A stretch of 64,000 nucleotides of DNA. Source: Trileptium ribeirensis (lineage: Eukaryota; Nematoda; Enoplea; Enoplida; Thoracostomopsidae). Of this stretch, positions 1-12,630 are shown piece by piece (the stretch's first letter is position 1; each line of letters begins with the position of its first letter). The position numbers and the translations under genes were made by a program. The stretch lies in NCBI GenBank assembly GCA_030248225.1, contig JASANE010007440.1, positions 1-64,000 of the forward strand, written 5' to 3'. The notes under the pieces are model-generated. The model did no database searches and was not told the origin of the DNA. It saw nothing but the letters and a program-made list of their open reading frames with translations.

Positions 1-2430
1 GGACTATTTCCCGAAGGTTACCCTGTCCTCTATAGCTCCTTACCTTATCCTCAGAGAAAACTAACACCACCAATCGACTCTAATTATGATATATGAGGCC
101 TAACAGTTGAATAAAAAATTTAAGTCAGACTGTGATTCGAACTTCATACTTGAGACAAACGCAGACAAGCAGACGCAGCGATACTCTTATAGTACATGAT
201 GGTAATGGTCTCGCTACGAAACTGATTTCATAACTTTCGTGCGTTTCAGTCACGAATTAATCCAGACTGATATCATCAGGTCTGTGTTAATTTGGCAGCA
301 TTGTTATTTTGTTGGGTAAGGTGAAGTTGGAAAACGCTATTGCATATTATTATACAAAGTGATATGCTGCCTTGTTTGGCACATACTGACTTCTAATGCG
401 TAAGGCTACCCGCTTCTTAATTATTCATTGTTTATTTATACTCTATCTGACACTAGACTTTCTGATAGTAAATCGCTATTTCTGACACCGGCGTGTAGTA
501 AATCGCTATTTCTGAACCATATTCACCCCGGAGCGTCCCAGAGAGTGGTCCTACAAAAAGTTGAGGTCAGCGAAGCAGTAGATCTCGATGAGACGATTCT
601 TACATGAGGCCTTGCTTTTGCGATGCGAAGTCTATGTCGCGACCGCGAAATATAGGTTGCGAAAGACTTGTACCCGTATTTTGGCAAAGAATATTTAAAA
701 ATTTGTTTTTGCCATTTTGACCCCGCAGATGTGGTCGGTGTTGTTCGGTTCAACGAAAGGGCATCCATTAGCATTTTTGCTATCTAATAAAAAAATTGTC
801 GAAATTCATCCACCCAAAGAGGAGTTATGAATGCCGGAATTAGACAACAAAATTTTCACGATTTCCCCCCTAGCGCCATTGGTAAAAGCTCCGCTCGCTC
901 TGTTTAAATCATTCACATTGTTTATAGTAGGTTATATGACTCAACCGTAACAACGTCAGACTTAATAATTTACTTTTAGATAAATCTACCAATCGGTACC
1001 CAACGCGCGGTACGACCGCTATCCTAATAGGCTATATTTATGCTGATGTATTTTTCATTTCCGAAATATAGCTGTAACATTTTAATTCCGAAAAAGCCTT
1101 GCAGGCTAAAGATGGTTACTGTTCTATTAGCAGGTGTAAAAAATCAACAAGCGGACCTTTTATTCTCGCCATTGAGATATCGCTACAAAGGGTTTCTGTG
1201 AAATCCTATAACCCTAAATATTTATACTATATTATATCGAAGTCACGAAAAAAATCATAACAACTTAGGTATACTATTAAGAGTGGTACCATTAAAACGG
1301 GGTTCATTAAAGGGATGGGTCACGCATAACCTTCGATGCCGGCCCTTTAGATTTTGGTTCCACCTCCCCTGGAGATTTTTCTTGACGACTAAGCCACACC
1401 TTACATGTTTTCGCTACTCGATTTGGCAATATGGCTCATTGTGGCTTGTAAGTTTCCGTTATCTATTCTATCGTTTATGTATTACAGTGTACTTAATGTA
1501 GTACTAAGTATATAATATATAATTTATATGCAATAATGCGATTGCACCAAGCGGAATATTTTTCAGTATTAAAAATTCACTCTCCCCTAACTGGACCCGC
1601 GACTTCCGACTGCGGGGCTCGCATAGCCCCCATTAGAAGTTTAGTCACCACGAATCAGTACTAAATCTATAGGGCTAACTACATGTCGTGTTGAACTTAT
1701 CTTTCGTACATTGTTGCTGAAATACAATATAATATGCGGATTTTGATATTATAACGTGCTGGGAATACAAACATGTTACTTGTTTAGACTGCCATACATA
1801 CATAATATTGGACAACACATTAAAATACTCCGCAAATATAAAACTGTTGTGCAGTCCTGATTGCGCACTTAAATGTGTTGCAGGCAATGTTTAACTTAAC
1901 AGTGTTGCACGTAATGAAACGAATGTCTCCGAAAAAACACCAGGTTCTAATAGCCGAAACGATTGTTGCAAAAAAACTGCACGTACGTAGGACTAGATGA
2001 TTCTGGTTGGCTTTGAGCTACACAATGAAACCGTTCCAAGTCCCAGAAGTCGACTGTTCTAAAATGTGAAAAACAATTATTTACAGATAGCAATAAATGC
2101 AAACTGCTCCCAAAAATCGCGAATACTATTGTAAAGTTACTATTTATACTACTATTTGACGAATTATTTACTTTTATATCTGTCCGCAGTTGCAGCCAAC
2201 AATTTTCAAGTTACAATAAGTTAAAGTTTCGAAACCAAATCCATCAAAAGGGCTCGGAGCTATTTTCATTCAACTAAAGGCCACATCTTCATCACTTTTG
2301 CTACTGAACAAAAAATTATTCACATCCATCCATGCGAAGATAGGTTATTAATGATAGAGACGTACAAAAAGAAATTTTCACGATTTCTCCCCTAGCGCAC
2401 TCAGTGGAAACTCCGCTCGCTAAGTTTCAA
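1..2430. other. AT-rich non-coding stretch with a diverged direct repeat pair
   Basis: No convincing exon is seen. Two diverged direct copies of a roughly 150-base segment lie at about 740-910 and 2270-2430. Both contain a tract reading ATTTTCACGATTTC followed by TCCCCTAGCGC and, shortly after, CTCCGCTCGCT. If the katanin gene upstream on the minus strand continues, this stretch would be intron or 3' flank of that gene, but I cannot show its C-terminal exons here. Confidence 0.5.
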
Positions 2431-2560
2431 TTAAAATTTTGCCAGCTTTGCACACTCCAGTGAACAGTATTAAAATTCATCGTAAACACAAAGCAATCAA
2501 AAACGTATAACAGTTTAATATTATTATAATTCAAAAGTTCAAGGCTAGGATCACTGATAC

Positions 2561-2677
2561 TCTGCGTACCAGACGAAACAATAAATTTACACGTAAAGGT
2601 TGTGAATATACCACCATATATCTTAAGTTGTTTTATCACTTCACCAAAATATTGGTCGTTAAATTTCCAACAATTCA
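2561..2677 (-). CDS. possible exon of the katanin p80-like WD40 gene (tentative)
   Basis: Reading on the minus strand from a TTGCAG acceptor, the frame gives NCWKFNDQYFGEV and later FIVSSGTQSIS. This resembles, in order and spacing, the WD40 strand after the FHP motif of katanin p80 (FWDLEKF, then a C..LYSG.QDS pattern). It lies downstream of the secure exon at 3141-3256 in the direction of transcription. The phase does not fit: the upstream exon ends after two bases of a codon, while this one needs one base to be supplied. Either a small exon is missing between them, there is an error, or the match is chance. The 3' end at a GTATCA donor is a guess. Confidence 0.25.
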
Positions 2678-3140
2678 CTGCAATATATCAGGTATATAAA
2701 CCTGCGATATGCTTGTAGGAAAATAATAATATATCAAATACAAAACAAACGAGATAAGAAGACCACAATAAATTAAACTCATAGTTCTAATATTTATTTT
2801 TGATAAAGTGGTATAGCTGCTCTCCGTTACGATGTATTAACAGAAATTTTTAACTGCAAAAAGGCTCATGAAAAACAGCGTAATCCATCAAAGCACAAAT
2901 AATAACACTATCAGGAACTTTTTCAAGGTAGCGTCAGTTAACTTATCACGTCCAGGTTTTCGTAATAAACACTGGAAGTAATTTCTTATCGGACCTAACA
3001 TTATGCAACGTAATACTGACACATTTATTATATGCTCTAAATCGTGTGGTCGATTAATTATTGAAGTTGGTGCACGTTTACGGTTTAAGTTCAGAACAAA
3101 ATTCATATTTATGAAATGTGAGAAAAACCGTAACACTTAC

Positions 3141-3256
3141 TTATCATTGCTACAAGTTGCGAGTAAAAATTCAAAAGGATGAAAAACAGCACAATTGACA
3201 GCTGGTTTGTTCGAATCAAATTCGTGCAGTAATCGGCCAGCAACCAAATCCCACAG
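3141..3256 (-). CDS. KATNB1: WD40 exon of katanin p80 regulatory subunit-like gene
   Basis: A TTTTTAACAG acceptor and an AA/GTAAGT donor bound 116 bases. The frame reads LWDLVAGRLLHEF, then VNCAVFHPFEFLLATCSND. The pattern LWDL-x-AG-x4-EF, VN, FHP, E-x-LLA-x-x-S-x-D is that of the fifth blade of katanin p80. The exon starts in phase 0, exactly continuing the TVK that ends the exon at 4754-4837 to give TVK-LWDL. In known animals katanin p80 binds and targets the p60 AAA ATPase to centrosomes and spindle poles for microtubule severing. No con80 domain was found downstream, so the gene may be incomplete here or its exons too diverged for me to see. This is the exon that best identifies the family. 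Confidence 0.8.
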
Positions 3257-3639
3257 CTGTTAAAAAGACACTACAGTTATCCAAATGTAAACTGTTACAA
3301 TTTGTTCGATGCCGAGTTTTTATGGAATGGAAAGAAAAAATTTTAGTTGACTTCTGTACATTCAACTGTCAACTTTAAGACGAAAAACAACCTTGACACC
3401 GAGAATACTGACGTCACCCAAAGATGTGAACATCATCTTGGAACATCTTTAACATTGTACAAGGAATCCCCACATGTTGATACATCTAAAAATCAGTTAT
3501 GTTCAATACGACAGTTTGTTAAAAAACATGACATTGTTCAGAAATACAAAAAAATACACTAGTAACTCTATCGAAATTGCAGAACGCAGTGAAGCATAGG
3601 TACATCTAAGCCTTTTGCGTGCACAGCCAAACAGCTCTC

Positions 3640-4610
3640 GATAACATACGTCGATACACTATATGCGGATATCACACAATACGGCACAACTTAGAACAAA
3701 ACTAACACCAGCAATAAGTTTCCCATGCCCCAAAACCCCCAAGTGCAAACTATCAGCCTCCCAGGACGTAACAGTAAAATTAGGAATTTTGAGTCGATGA
3801 ACCATGGCGGCGCCATACCCTAGTACCCATAGAACCATGGACCGCACAGCAAAATAAACACAAGCAATGAGTTTCCCATGCCCGAAAACCCCCAAGTAAA
3901 ACTTTTCAGCCGCCCCGGACGTCAGAACAAATTTTCGAATGTTGGGTCGAGGAACCATGTGGTTGCCATATCTCAAAGCGTATGAACCAGAGCATCAATC
4001 GAAAAACAAAAAGATGCATCGACATTTATCATTTTACTATAAAATTAAACCAAGCATAGAAAAATATTCGAAAGCTAAAATAAAAATAACCTTGCTTCCG
4101 TGAAGGGTAAGATGAGGTAAAAAATCCTTATTTTGTCCTCTGACTCCGAACCATGGAGTGTCATACCCCGCACCCATGTAACCATAGGTCACGGAGCAAA
4201 ACCAGCACCGGCAATGAGTTCCCATGCCCCGAAAACCCCCAGGTGAAACTTATCAGCCGCCCAAGACGTCACAACAAATTTTGGGTCGAAGAACCGTTGG
4301 GGTGCCATACCCCCGCACCTCAAACCCCATAAATCCAGAACCGGAGACTTGATCGAAAAACAAAAAAGAGGCATCGGAATTTGTCATTCTACTATGAAAT
4401 AAATCCAACCAGAAAACAAAATTCGAAAGTTATAATAAAAATAACCTTGCTACCGTGAAGTGTACTAAAATAGGGTAAATGGACAAAAACCCCACATTTT
4501 GACCGAGGAAACAGACCTCAAATCAAAAAATGCTCGGGGATGTACACTATGCCGGTTAGAACGAGCCCAAGATCATGAAAATCGGTTAAGTCAAGTACTT
4601 TAGCACGTAC
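3640..4610 (-). repeat. 346-350 bp satellite array, copy 1 (inverted relative to copy 2)
   Basis: The reverse complement shows repeated blocks. CGGAAGCAAGG recurs about 352 bases apart (near 4092 and 4444). A GACGTC(T/C)-GGGCGGCTGA-type block recurs at about 3757, 3911 and 4256. The unit contains CCCATGGTTC and GGGCATGGGAAACTCATTGC. The flank at 3560-3660 is the reverse complement of 47.60-47.70 kb. The array lies in an apparent intron of the katanin-like gene. Short ORFs over it are repetitive and not genes. Confidence 0.85.
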
Positions 4611-4753
4611 TTTTAAATGCCTTTTAAGAGGGTTCGTGCTTATTCTATCATATATTAAATAATGATACTCTGCCAAGACTCAAAAATATAAACACAATGT
4701 AAGACCAACGAATACTCCAAACCAAGGCAAAATTTTCCCAACTCCCAGTTTAC

Positions 4754-4837
4754 CTTCACCGTTCCGTCGTTGCTGCTTGACAGTAGCCATCGACCATCTG
4801 GACTAAACTGTACCGAATTAATTATTTTCGTATGTCC
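4754..4837 (-). CDS. KATNB1: WD40 exon of katanin p80 regulatory subunit-like gene
   Basis: This is an 84-base exon (28 codons, phase 0 at both ends) between a TTTATCCAG acceptor and an AAG/GTAAAC donor. It encodes GHTKIINSVQFSPDGRW, LLSSSNDGTVK: a complete WD40 blade from the GH dipeptide to the position just before the WD. It aligns with the katanin p80 blade that reads GH..AV..L.FSPDGKWLASA..D.TVK. It joins in phase to the exon at 3141-3256. The linker exon carrying the preceding WD segment should lie between here and 7778, but I could not find it. Confidence 0.8.
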
Positions 4838-4849
4838 CTGGATAAATTA

Positions 4850-5980
4850 AAAATGCATAAATTGTGAAAAAAATTCAAGAGTAAATCTGTGGATATTTCA
4901 TATAAGATATTGTGAAATACACGCTTCCGCTGTGGAAAAAGCCAGAAAAATCGTAATAATAAAGATAGAGGTCAAATTAATAGCCCACCAAGAGATCTTC
5001 TGTCTCGCCGTAAATAATATCTACTGAAGTAACCAATGTCAAATCGCCGATCAGAAAAGGGGCGTCACCAGAAAATTTTAATTAAAGGGGCAAACACCCG
5101 TTGTGGGGTTCAGCAAAACATGTTATCTGACTACGCGATGTTGTAAAAAATCTTGTTGCAGCTGTAAACTGAGGGTAGTACGAACCCCAGCGCCCCCCTC
5201 CTGCCGACGCCCCTTGATCAGAGATGTCTTCTGTCTGTTGACTTGTCATATATATTTAAGCATAACTTATCGAAACGCGAAGAAAACCAAAATACTGAAA
5301 CCATAGACCACATGATAACGAAAGTTCCCATTGAAATCGTGTTCCGGTGACAGCTATTACTCTAGCTATGATCCCAGACTATAATTTTATAATGATAATG
5401 TGATCAATTATCTTACGTCTATAATTTGCCGCAGTTAAACAAAGATCATTTTTGAAAACACGACTATAACCGAAACATATTTTCTAAGAGACCACATTAT
5501 AAAAAGGTTATACCAATCCATCAGGATTCGATTCTGATGAAAGCTGTATTCCGCTCCCAGAAAATGGAAATGCATAAAAATTATTTGAAATTTCATATAT
5601 TAGTTTTCCCGTGTGGTTTAAGAATATATTTTATAATGTTACAGCGCCCATTTTTTTCAAACCAGAAAATAAAGTTTAAATAAGCTACAAACTACTATAG
5701 AGGAAGAATGTACTTCTCGAGAAGATTTTATAAAGACAGTACATTGGTTTATCTAAAAAAATATAGTCATATATGTTTTATGTCAATCAGTAACATAACT
5801 AAAGTTATGTAACGTCTCTGCTACATGGTCGTGTGATGCGTTCCTGACAAGTTGATATTATGTTTTATATATTTATTGACATAGTATTAATGTCCAAAGC
5901 ATAACCACAGGTTGTGTCACTGAAGCATCTGAACAAAGCTTTTCGAACAAACACCCATGATTTACAGATCAATCCCACAA
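4850..5980. other. intronic or intergenic AT-rich sequence, nothing recognised
   Basis: Both strands were read without finding a recognisable exon or transposon protein. The missing linker exon of the katanin-like gene should be here or up to 7.7 kb. A VWD-like reading at about 5370 on the minus strand is closed by a stop within five codons. Confidence 0.4.
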
Positions 5981-5986
5981 AGAGTT

Positions 5987-6366
5987 CGGGGCTCTCCAAA
6001 TTAGGCGGTGGGAGCCCTGGCATTTTTCGGTTCACCCTGGTTCAGAACAGGTGCCCCCCGGTTCATGCCCCCCTGGCAAAATTTTGGGCCCCCGCCGGTT
6101 CACCGACTCTTCGAAATTTTTTTGTTTCCAATCGGCCCAAAGTAAAATTCCGTTATGAAACCAAAAATTTCGCAAATTTTGTCAAAATTTGCTTCAAAAT
6201 CGCTTTTTCTCTCCATCAAAAGCGTTTAGCAGTGTTTATGACACGATTTTTTAACCAATTTTCTATTGACAAAATGTCTCCTGGCATAATCGGGCGCCCC
6301 CGGTTCGAAACCAGGGGGCCTGCTTCATGCCCAATGGCAAAATTTTCAGCGAATGGAGAGCCCAGG
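5987..6366. mobile_element. GC-rich MITE-like element, copy 1
   Basis: This is a block of about 380 bases, rich in runs such as GTGCCCCCCGG, on an AT-rich background. It is bounded by an inverted 10-base match, GGGCTCTCCA at 5989-5998 and TGGAGAGCCC at 6354-6363. Its right end, reversed, reads CCATTCGCTGAAAATTTTGC just inside the terminal repeat. That is the same as the left end of the element at 8988, so both belong to one family. I could not fix a target duplication. The 153-codon ORF crossing it is low-complexity and shared only with repeat copies. Confidence 0.6.
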
Positions 6367-6399
6367 CGTTCATAATGAAATTTTGTAGCAGAGTATGAC

Positions 6400-7770
6400 A
6401 CTTGGCCATAGTCATGTACATTCCCTTATCCGGTGATGTGGTTGTTTTTCTCCTTAGCCCTCCCCCGCCTCAAAGATTGAAGGGAGTACTCCAAGGTTCT
6501 TTGGGGGTAGGATATCGACTACCCTTCATAACTCTCTGGGGGATACCAACTATCATGTAGCCCAGAACCAATTAAATTAAGTCAGAAACAACAAACATCG
6601 GTGCTATTATTGATGTATTAATCTGATTGGTTGTTCGCGACTTGATGGCTACTACCCCTGAAGGACCTTGGAAAGTAGCTTTCCAAAGAAACGTGGGGAG
6701 GCCCCTGGAATTCTTGGAGGACGAGAGTGGAGCTGAAAAAACCACATCATCGAAAAACGCAATGTTGGTGAGTATGAAAAAGTGTCATACACTTTTACAA
6801 AAAAATTATCCAGGGCTCTTGAAACCTTTGAGAATTTTAAATAGTGAAAAGAAGTATACTTAGTAGACTGAGTTGCCAACATAGGAGAGAGAATGTCTGG
6901 TCTCTTTCGAAGTACACCTGCTATAATCAACTTCCCCCAGTTCAGCCTCCAGGAACTTTCCTGCATGACTAAAAATCAAATTTCTTTCTATGGGAGAAAA
7001 CATATGCCATTTTTTGGGTCGAGTTAAAAAATCTAAATGTGCATGACAAGGCTAAATGTGACTAAATTATGGGTTGCTCAATATGCTTTAGTTGTATAAT
7101 GTACAGTTCTATTAAACTATTGACTACGAATTAGATATTAGTAACATTTTGCGCGTTTCTGAGTGAACCTACTCATTTCTGTGTTCCCTAGGTTGCCTTA
7201 GGGAACTGAATTTCTCTTACACCCATTTATTAGGTCAGTTCCCTAGTTTGATCTAAAGGAAATAGAATTTCGTCACCCCAGTACGGCTTCCCACGTATAT
7301 ACTTTCACGGCAATTTAGGAAAGCCAGGTACAACAGATATTCATCATCAGTAGCAGAGTATTTATACGGTGACTGTGTCGTACTACTATTTATACAAGAT
7401 TGGGTAAGAAATTATCATTTTCTCACTTTATAGACGAAGGAATTTCCTTTCTTCCGAAAATCCCACACCTAAAAATATAACTACGCATAAAAATACACAA
7501 AATGTCGTTTGAAAAAGTAAAAAAGCTGGCTCACTTCTTTGTCTTTACTGCAAGATAAATACAACTAAATGAAACTAAATTATGCAGCTGAAAGCAAAAA
7601 TTGCACGCAAAACATAAAAACACATGAAAAATATCAAACTAGTTTGCATTATCCGTGCTTACCCTACTACCAACAAGCTCCTGCCAAAGAAGCAATGTGT
7701 AAGCAGCAAAATTTTTTTGGCTTCTTTAAGAAATTTTTGAAAATATATAAGTAAACATAATATTGGAGAC
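6400..7770. other. non-coding stretch with G-rich patches
   Basis: From 6430 to 6960 there are short G- or C-rich patches (for example TTCTTTGGGGGTAGG and CCTGGAATTCTTGGAGG) similar in style to 12.6-12.86 kb. Together they suggest a further decayed repeat family, but I could not find its ends. The rest is AT-rich without a supported exon. Confidence 0.35.
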
Positions 7771-7777
7771 AAAATAC

Positions 7778-7875
7778 CCGAACAGAGCAGTCCATCGATC
7801 CCGAGGCAAGATAATTCAGTCCAAGTCTATCAAGGCACGTAACCGGCCCTTTATGACCGGACAGCGTAATTTGCA
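7778..7875 (-). CDS. KATNB1: WD40 exon of katanin p80 regulatory subunit-like gene
   Basis: This 98-base exon follows a GTATTTTAG acceptor and ends before GTATTT. It reads QITLSGHKGPVTCLD, then LNYLASGSMDCSVR, a WD40 blade (GH at its start, ASGS-x-D, then the hydrophobic strand before WD). The GHK and C-x-LD features suit blade 3 of katanin p80. It needs one base from the preceding exon and ends in phase 0. The exon at 8803-8883 would supply that base if its weaker donor (C/GTTTCC, after position 8811) is used, giving ELRLQITLSGHK across the junction. Confidence 0.7.
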
Positions 7876-8802
7876 CTAAAATACATATAATATATAGCTG
7901 AATTTGATTTTGATGCCATTCTTCTACATATACTAAAAACAGGAAACATTATAACAATTTAGTAGCAGCTGTATTATGCGGCTATCAGCAGTACGTTTTG
8001 ATTTTTTATGAATATTACCTTTACCTAAAAGACTGGATTCGAACTGTTATCGACTAGATTAACCGTGAAGCAACATAGAAAATAAACACAATGTAAAAGC
8101 CCTGCCTTAAGAACAACCTCAACATACATGCCACCGTGTTTTGAATATCAGAACCCTGGTAGTGGGTTTCAAACATTTCAATAATTTTATGTTGCATTCT
8201 CAATAATACTTTCCGTATGTAGGTTCCGAATATAGATAAAGCGACCACGAAATTTTAAAAACAAATTGAAAAAGCAAGTATAGGACTTTATTCAAGCTGC
8301 GCGTTAGACTATATACTGTGTAAAACATATAGTAATGTCAATATTCTGACGATATCTGTGATATATTTAAACAAAATAGGTGTGCAATTGAGATAACCAC
8401 TTAACTTTGATTGACAAGAGTATGATGTATATATATTGTGAATATCATAAATGCTAATTATTGTGGGCTTTCCATTTCTGAGGCTTTTGCAATTACTGGT
8501 TTCCCAATGTTCAACCGATATCGCTGGCATATATTAGGCCCTCAGTTCCTCATTTCGTGACGAGTTTTTATCATTTCCTGCCGCAAAATTTATAAATCAG
8601 CAATAATTTTTATCAAAATTCAGTCCAGTTTCAACAGCTTAAAATACGGAAAAATGTATTTTTGTATAATTATGTTAATATTGTTTTAACTTAATATTTT
8701 TATGATAGATACATCGAGAGTGTTTTAGAGCTGATTTATCAAGCATTTTACAGTTTTTATAGCAAATTTGAGAACTTTTAGGGTTTGAAGCTTTTTATTT
8801 AC

Positions 8803-8883
8803 CTGGAAACGCCTTAATTCAAGCTCTTGCCTAATTTCTTGTCTCCTGATATCAAAGCAGAAGACAAGACCGATCTCAGACAC
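8803..8883 (-). CDS. KATNB1: probable WD40 exon of katanin p80-like gene
   Basis: A TATTCCAG acceptor and a CAG/GTAAAT donor enclose 81 bases open in one frame only, reading GLVFCFDIRRQEIRQELEL. This fits the end of WD40 blade 2 (x-V-x-x-W/F-D-I followed by the linker helix-like stretch) and lies in the right place between blades 1 and 3. Donor choice matters. The strong GTAAAT donor leaves phase 0, which does not match the next exon. The upstream GTTTCC donor, leaving the exon at 8811-8883, gives the matching phase. The exon with the first half of blade 2 (its GH motif) was not found between 8.9 and 15.0 kb. Confidence 0.5.
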
Positions 8884-8987
8884 CTGGAATACTTTTAACA
8901 TTCTGTAAAGTAATTTTAGGCCAATAAGCTATCTTCGAACAGTGGATATCAAGGTAAAGAGTAATTATTAGATTGTTATATACTAAC

Positions 8988-9442
8988 CTGGCTTCGCCAT
9001 TCGCTGAAAATTTTGCAAAGATGTATGAGCAAAGGGCCTGGTTCGGAAATGAAGGCGCCGAATTTTGTCAGGGGGCGTGAACTGGGGGCCTGGCTTGAAC
9101 TGGGGGTCGAAATTAACAACTTCAAAAAAAAATTAATAAATATGCCAAGAAACGGTACGATTGCATCTTTATTGAGGGTAAAAACAACTTTTCCGCCAAT
9201 TGTTTCCTGAAATTAGTCAAATTTTTTCCTGAAATTAGTCAAATTTTTAACTCTCGAATGGGATTTTCGTAAAAATTTTTGTCATCTGGGGTGATTTTAC
9301 CGGGAAAAGTCAAAAATTTTGCCAAGGGGTTTTGTCGTGGAAAATCAAAATCTTGCTTGGGGTCCCCAAGCGGTAGCGCCCGTTTTTTGCGAGGGGGCAC
9401 CGAAAAATGGTAGAGTCCCCATCGCCACTTTGGGGAAGCCAG
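8988..9442. mobile_element. GC-rich MITE-like element, copy 2
   Basis: It has terminal inverted repeats CTGGCTTCGCCA (8988-8999) and TGGGGAAGCCAG (9431-9442), with one mismatch, around 455 bases. The interior has GGGGGCGTGAACTGGGGGCC and a matching C/G-rich right half. The segment inside the left repeat matches the reversed right end of copy 1. No transposase is encoded. Copies 1 and 2 lie in introns of the katanin-like gene. Confidence 0.65.
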
Positions 9443-9449
9443 CAAACAA

Positions 9450-11540
9450 CACTAAGGATTTATCGCCACATGTATATATTATTGTTGACAACAAATACGA
9501 CGACCACAAATTGTTAAGATCAGTCTAGTAGCTATTTTAAGTCCCAGATTATACATAACTCAATTAAATTAGTTTAACAAGTAAAATAACTCTTTAAACA
9601 CACCATTCAGCTTGAGCGATTGAAAATATTCTATTAAAATTTTGAAATTTAAATTTTTCGGTGCATTCAGTAAACTTTTGCTAAAGTCCGAAGCAATTAC
9701 TCTGACATAAAGCAGGATGGTTTCCTGTGGAAGCAAACTGCACCGTGCTCGGTTTTTGATTCGACTTCTTTAGAGCATCTCGAAATGGCTAAAACGTCAT
9801 ACGACAAAATGACGAAAATTAGTCGGCGTCAATTTTAACGAAATAATGAGAGAGGACAACGTTTAAAATAAAGCAAAAAATATACACATAAATACCGAAA
9901 AAACGACCATCTGCTTTTAATCTATAGCCCTCTCAGACAGACAACACGACTTTTTCCCTTTCAAAGCACTAGAGATCGAGTTGCATCAATAGTACTACTC
10001 CTTGTTATTTCGAAATAGCGCGGAATATATGATTTCACTGTCCATCAACCGAAAAGACTTGTTATATAAAAATGTCCTACAGAATAATTTTTCATATGTC
10101 AGCCAACGCCAACCACTTCCGTTGCCCCAGTTAAAATTAAAATTCAAAACGATCAAATTGGGGTGAAAAAGACCACTTTACACTGAGATAGGTACTCAAG
10201 AATCTCAAAGCCGAAAGAAATGCTGTTATGAAGGTTGAAAAATGAAAATGGATGTGAAATATGCGTTTGTTTCCATAAAATTTCTGTGTGACATTATAAG
10301 CACAAATCATCCTTAAGCTGTTAAATTACAGAGACCGATTTTAAACGACATTTTCGCATCCAAATAAGGTTAGTCCAAACCAAACAAGATACATCGAATT
10401 AAAACCACCTCTCTACGAGCAAGAAATTAAATTCCCTTAGTTCTAGGTGAGACAAAGCCAAATGCCAGTTCGGTTCAGCATACCAAATCGAAGCTAATCC
10501 AAATTGTTACGACCTTTGAGCAATATCCAACCACAAAATAGAAATTTAGGGTCAGTGACGCGTCGTCGTGCACGTGGGACTGCCAGACGACCACCGAATC
10601 CGAACTCACCAGATACATAGTTTTGGTAAAATACTACGTTTTTTATCTCAAAGCCGACAAATTGCATACAGAGACAGCAGCATAACGTTCAATATTTAAA
10701 TAGCATTCAGGAATAATAAAAATATTCAAGGCCACAGGTAGAAATCTCAAAAATTATCTAGTCCGAGAAATTAAACGATTTGTGGTCATAGTTGTGTGGT
10801 ATAGTCGAGGACATATTGCGCTGAACTTCAAAAATTTAAAATTTTTGCTATTTAATGCAAGGTTTTGCTATTTAATGCAAAATCTTTGCAAGGTATTTTA
10901 ATTAAAAGTCTAAAAATTCTTGAAAACTGTCAAATTCTAATAAAGTGGCCGAAATGCACGATAGTCGTTGTGCCGTTATCAAATGAAACGCAACAGCATA
11001 CTTGCTACCCACGGACTACAGGTTTTTATTCAACACGCTACACCTGCGTTACAAGCTGCAACATCAGCAATCGAAACGAAAAATTTGGATAATCCTAAAA
11101 TATACTGGAAATGAAAACATGAACCCCGAAAAATTTTAAGACCTTAGGTTTTGTGAAAAAGTGAGGAAGCTTGAACAAAGTTATACATGTCATACGCCTA
11201 AAATGATTAAAAATTTAGAAAGCACTAAGGCACTATGTCTAGGTGCTCGCTATAAATTTGGAAACTTAATGCTGGGCCAAAAGAGTGGAGACCAAATAAA
11301 TAATTTAAAAGCAGTTAATTTGAATTTTGAGTAAGCCAAAGCAGATATAATCAAAGGATTTACATATACACTCCATTAGTTCAAAGAGACTTCGTATTAA
11401 TTAGCATCAGCGGTACCACATAGCAATCTCTTAAAAAGAGCACCGGAAAGGCTGATATATGTACTAATTGCATTCTCAATAGCCTTGGATAGGTACCACG
11501 TCTCGTGATTTTTTTGTACATTAGCAACAATACACACTAT
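9450..11540. other. AT-rich intron-like sequence, nothing recognised
   Basis: No exon, repeat array or transposon protein was recognised on either strand. The missing first half of WD40 blade 2 could be hidden here. A reading near 10.60 kb on the minus strand (LVSSDSVVVWQ) is WD-like but has no supporting splice sites. Confidence 0.35.
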
Positions 11541-11551
11541 GCAATATTCAG

Positions 11552-11783
11552 TATTGACGGTGGAATAATCTTACGACTGTTAAAGGGCCTAGATAAACTC
11601 TGCGAAAATATACAAGATCACAAAAATAGTTCTACCCCTAAAAATAAAAAACTCAGTAAAAATCTCATTTTACTTCAAAATGCAGCCTCACTTTTCAATG
11701 CTTTTAAATCCCAAACTTTAATGGCACCTGCCAACGAACCGGCCGTAACAGATTCTTCATTGATTCCGAATTTAACTGACTGA
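11552..11783 (+). CDS. orphan terminal-exon-like ORF, function unknown
   Basis: After a possible acceptor (GCAATATTCAG) the frame stays open for 77 codons to a TGA. It has a composition unlike the surrounding sequence: many Lys, Leu, Asn and Asp, with segments LLKGLDKLCENIQDHKNSS and ASLFNAFKSQTL. It could be the last exon of a plus-strand gene or a fragment of a processed copy. No upstream exon could be tied to it, no domain is recognised, and it may be chance. It would lie inside an intron of the minus-strand katanin-like gene. Confidence 0.25.
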
Positions 11784-12630
11784 ACCGATGACGATAAACC
11801 AGTGAGACTCTAAAAATGTCACCAGAAGCTATTCTTTATAAAAGGAATAACACATGAGACTTTAAGCAAGGGGACAAAGGGAGTGAACGCCACGTGTAGC
11901 TTCTATTGTAGATAAGACTACAGAGTGATAGAAAGTCTGAATTATTTTACCATTGATTTCATTGAAATTCGTAAATTGCTAACAAGTTGCCCAATACATC
12001 TGATATATCATCAAAATATGTATTTCTGATATTGGTGTGGTCTTTCTTTGGTGCCAAGCGAATTTGACCGCACTTTGGCAATTTCGGCCGAAAATCGCTA
12101 AATTTTCCACGTTACATTACGTATATAAAGCTTCAATAAACATCTATAATTCGACAAATCATTGTTTGATATTGGCCATTTTTTCGTTGTGTGCCACTCA
12201 AGGTTCGCATATATACCGATAAAATTTCCCACTACATCTTCCACTCCGCAAAGAGCTTGGCAAACGAACTGCTGCTACTGAACACTAATTTAAAATGAGA
12301 TTGGCACTGACGATATCAGATCACGCAGAAGTTAAATCAAGCTCACACAACATTCAGACTGTTATTTTATTTATTGCGCACTGTATCTGGACAATGACAC
12401 AATTTAGAAGGTGCATAATCAAGGATTTCTAAATATCTAAAATAGCATAAATTTGATTTAATTTTTTGAAGCAAAATTAGCAATGCCGCTATTCTTGTGA
12501 CACCAGTTTTGAAGCATACCGCAGAAAATTTCATTTTGAATGGACTGCTTATCCAACTATTATAAATGTCGCACGTTATTATATTTTGTTTATCACCTGC
12601 TAAAATTGCAGGGTTTATCACAAAGCCAAG

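Noticed and set aside
8054..8248. Minus-strand ORF with IRKVLLRMQHKIIEMF, at first sight like the con80 domain of katanin p80
   Set aside because: It lies upstream of WD40 blade 3 in the direction of transcription, where a C-terminal domain cannot be, and it has no acceptor at its start.
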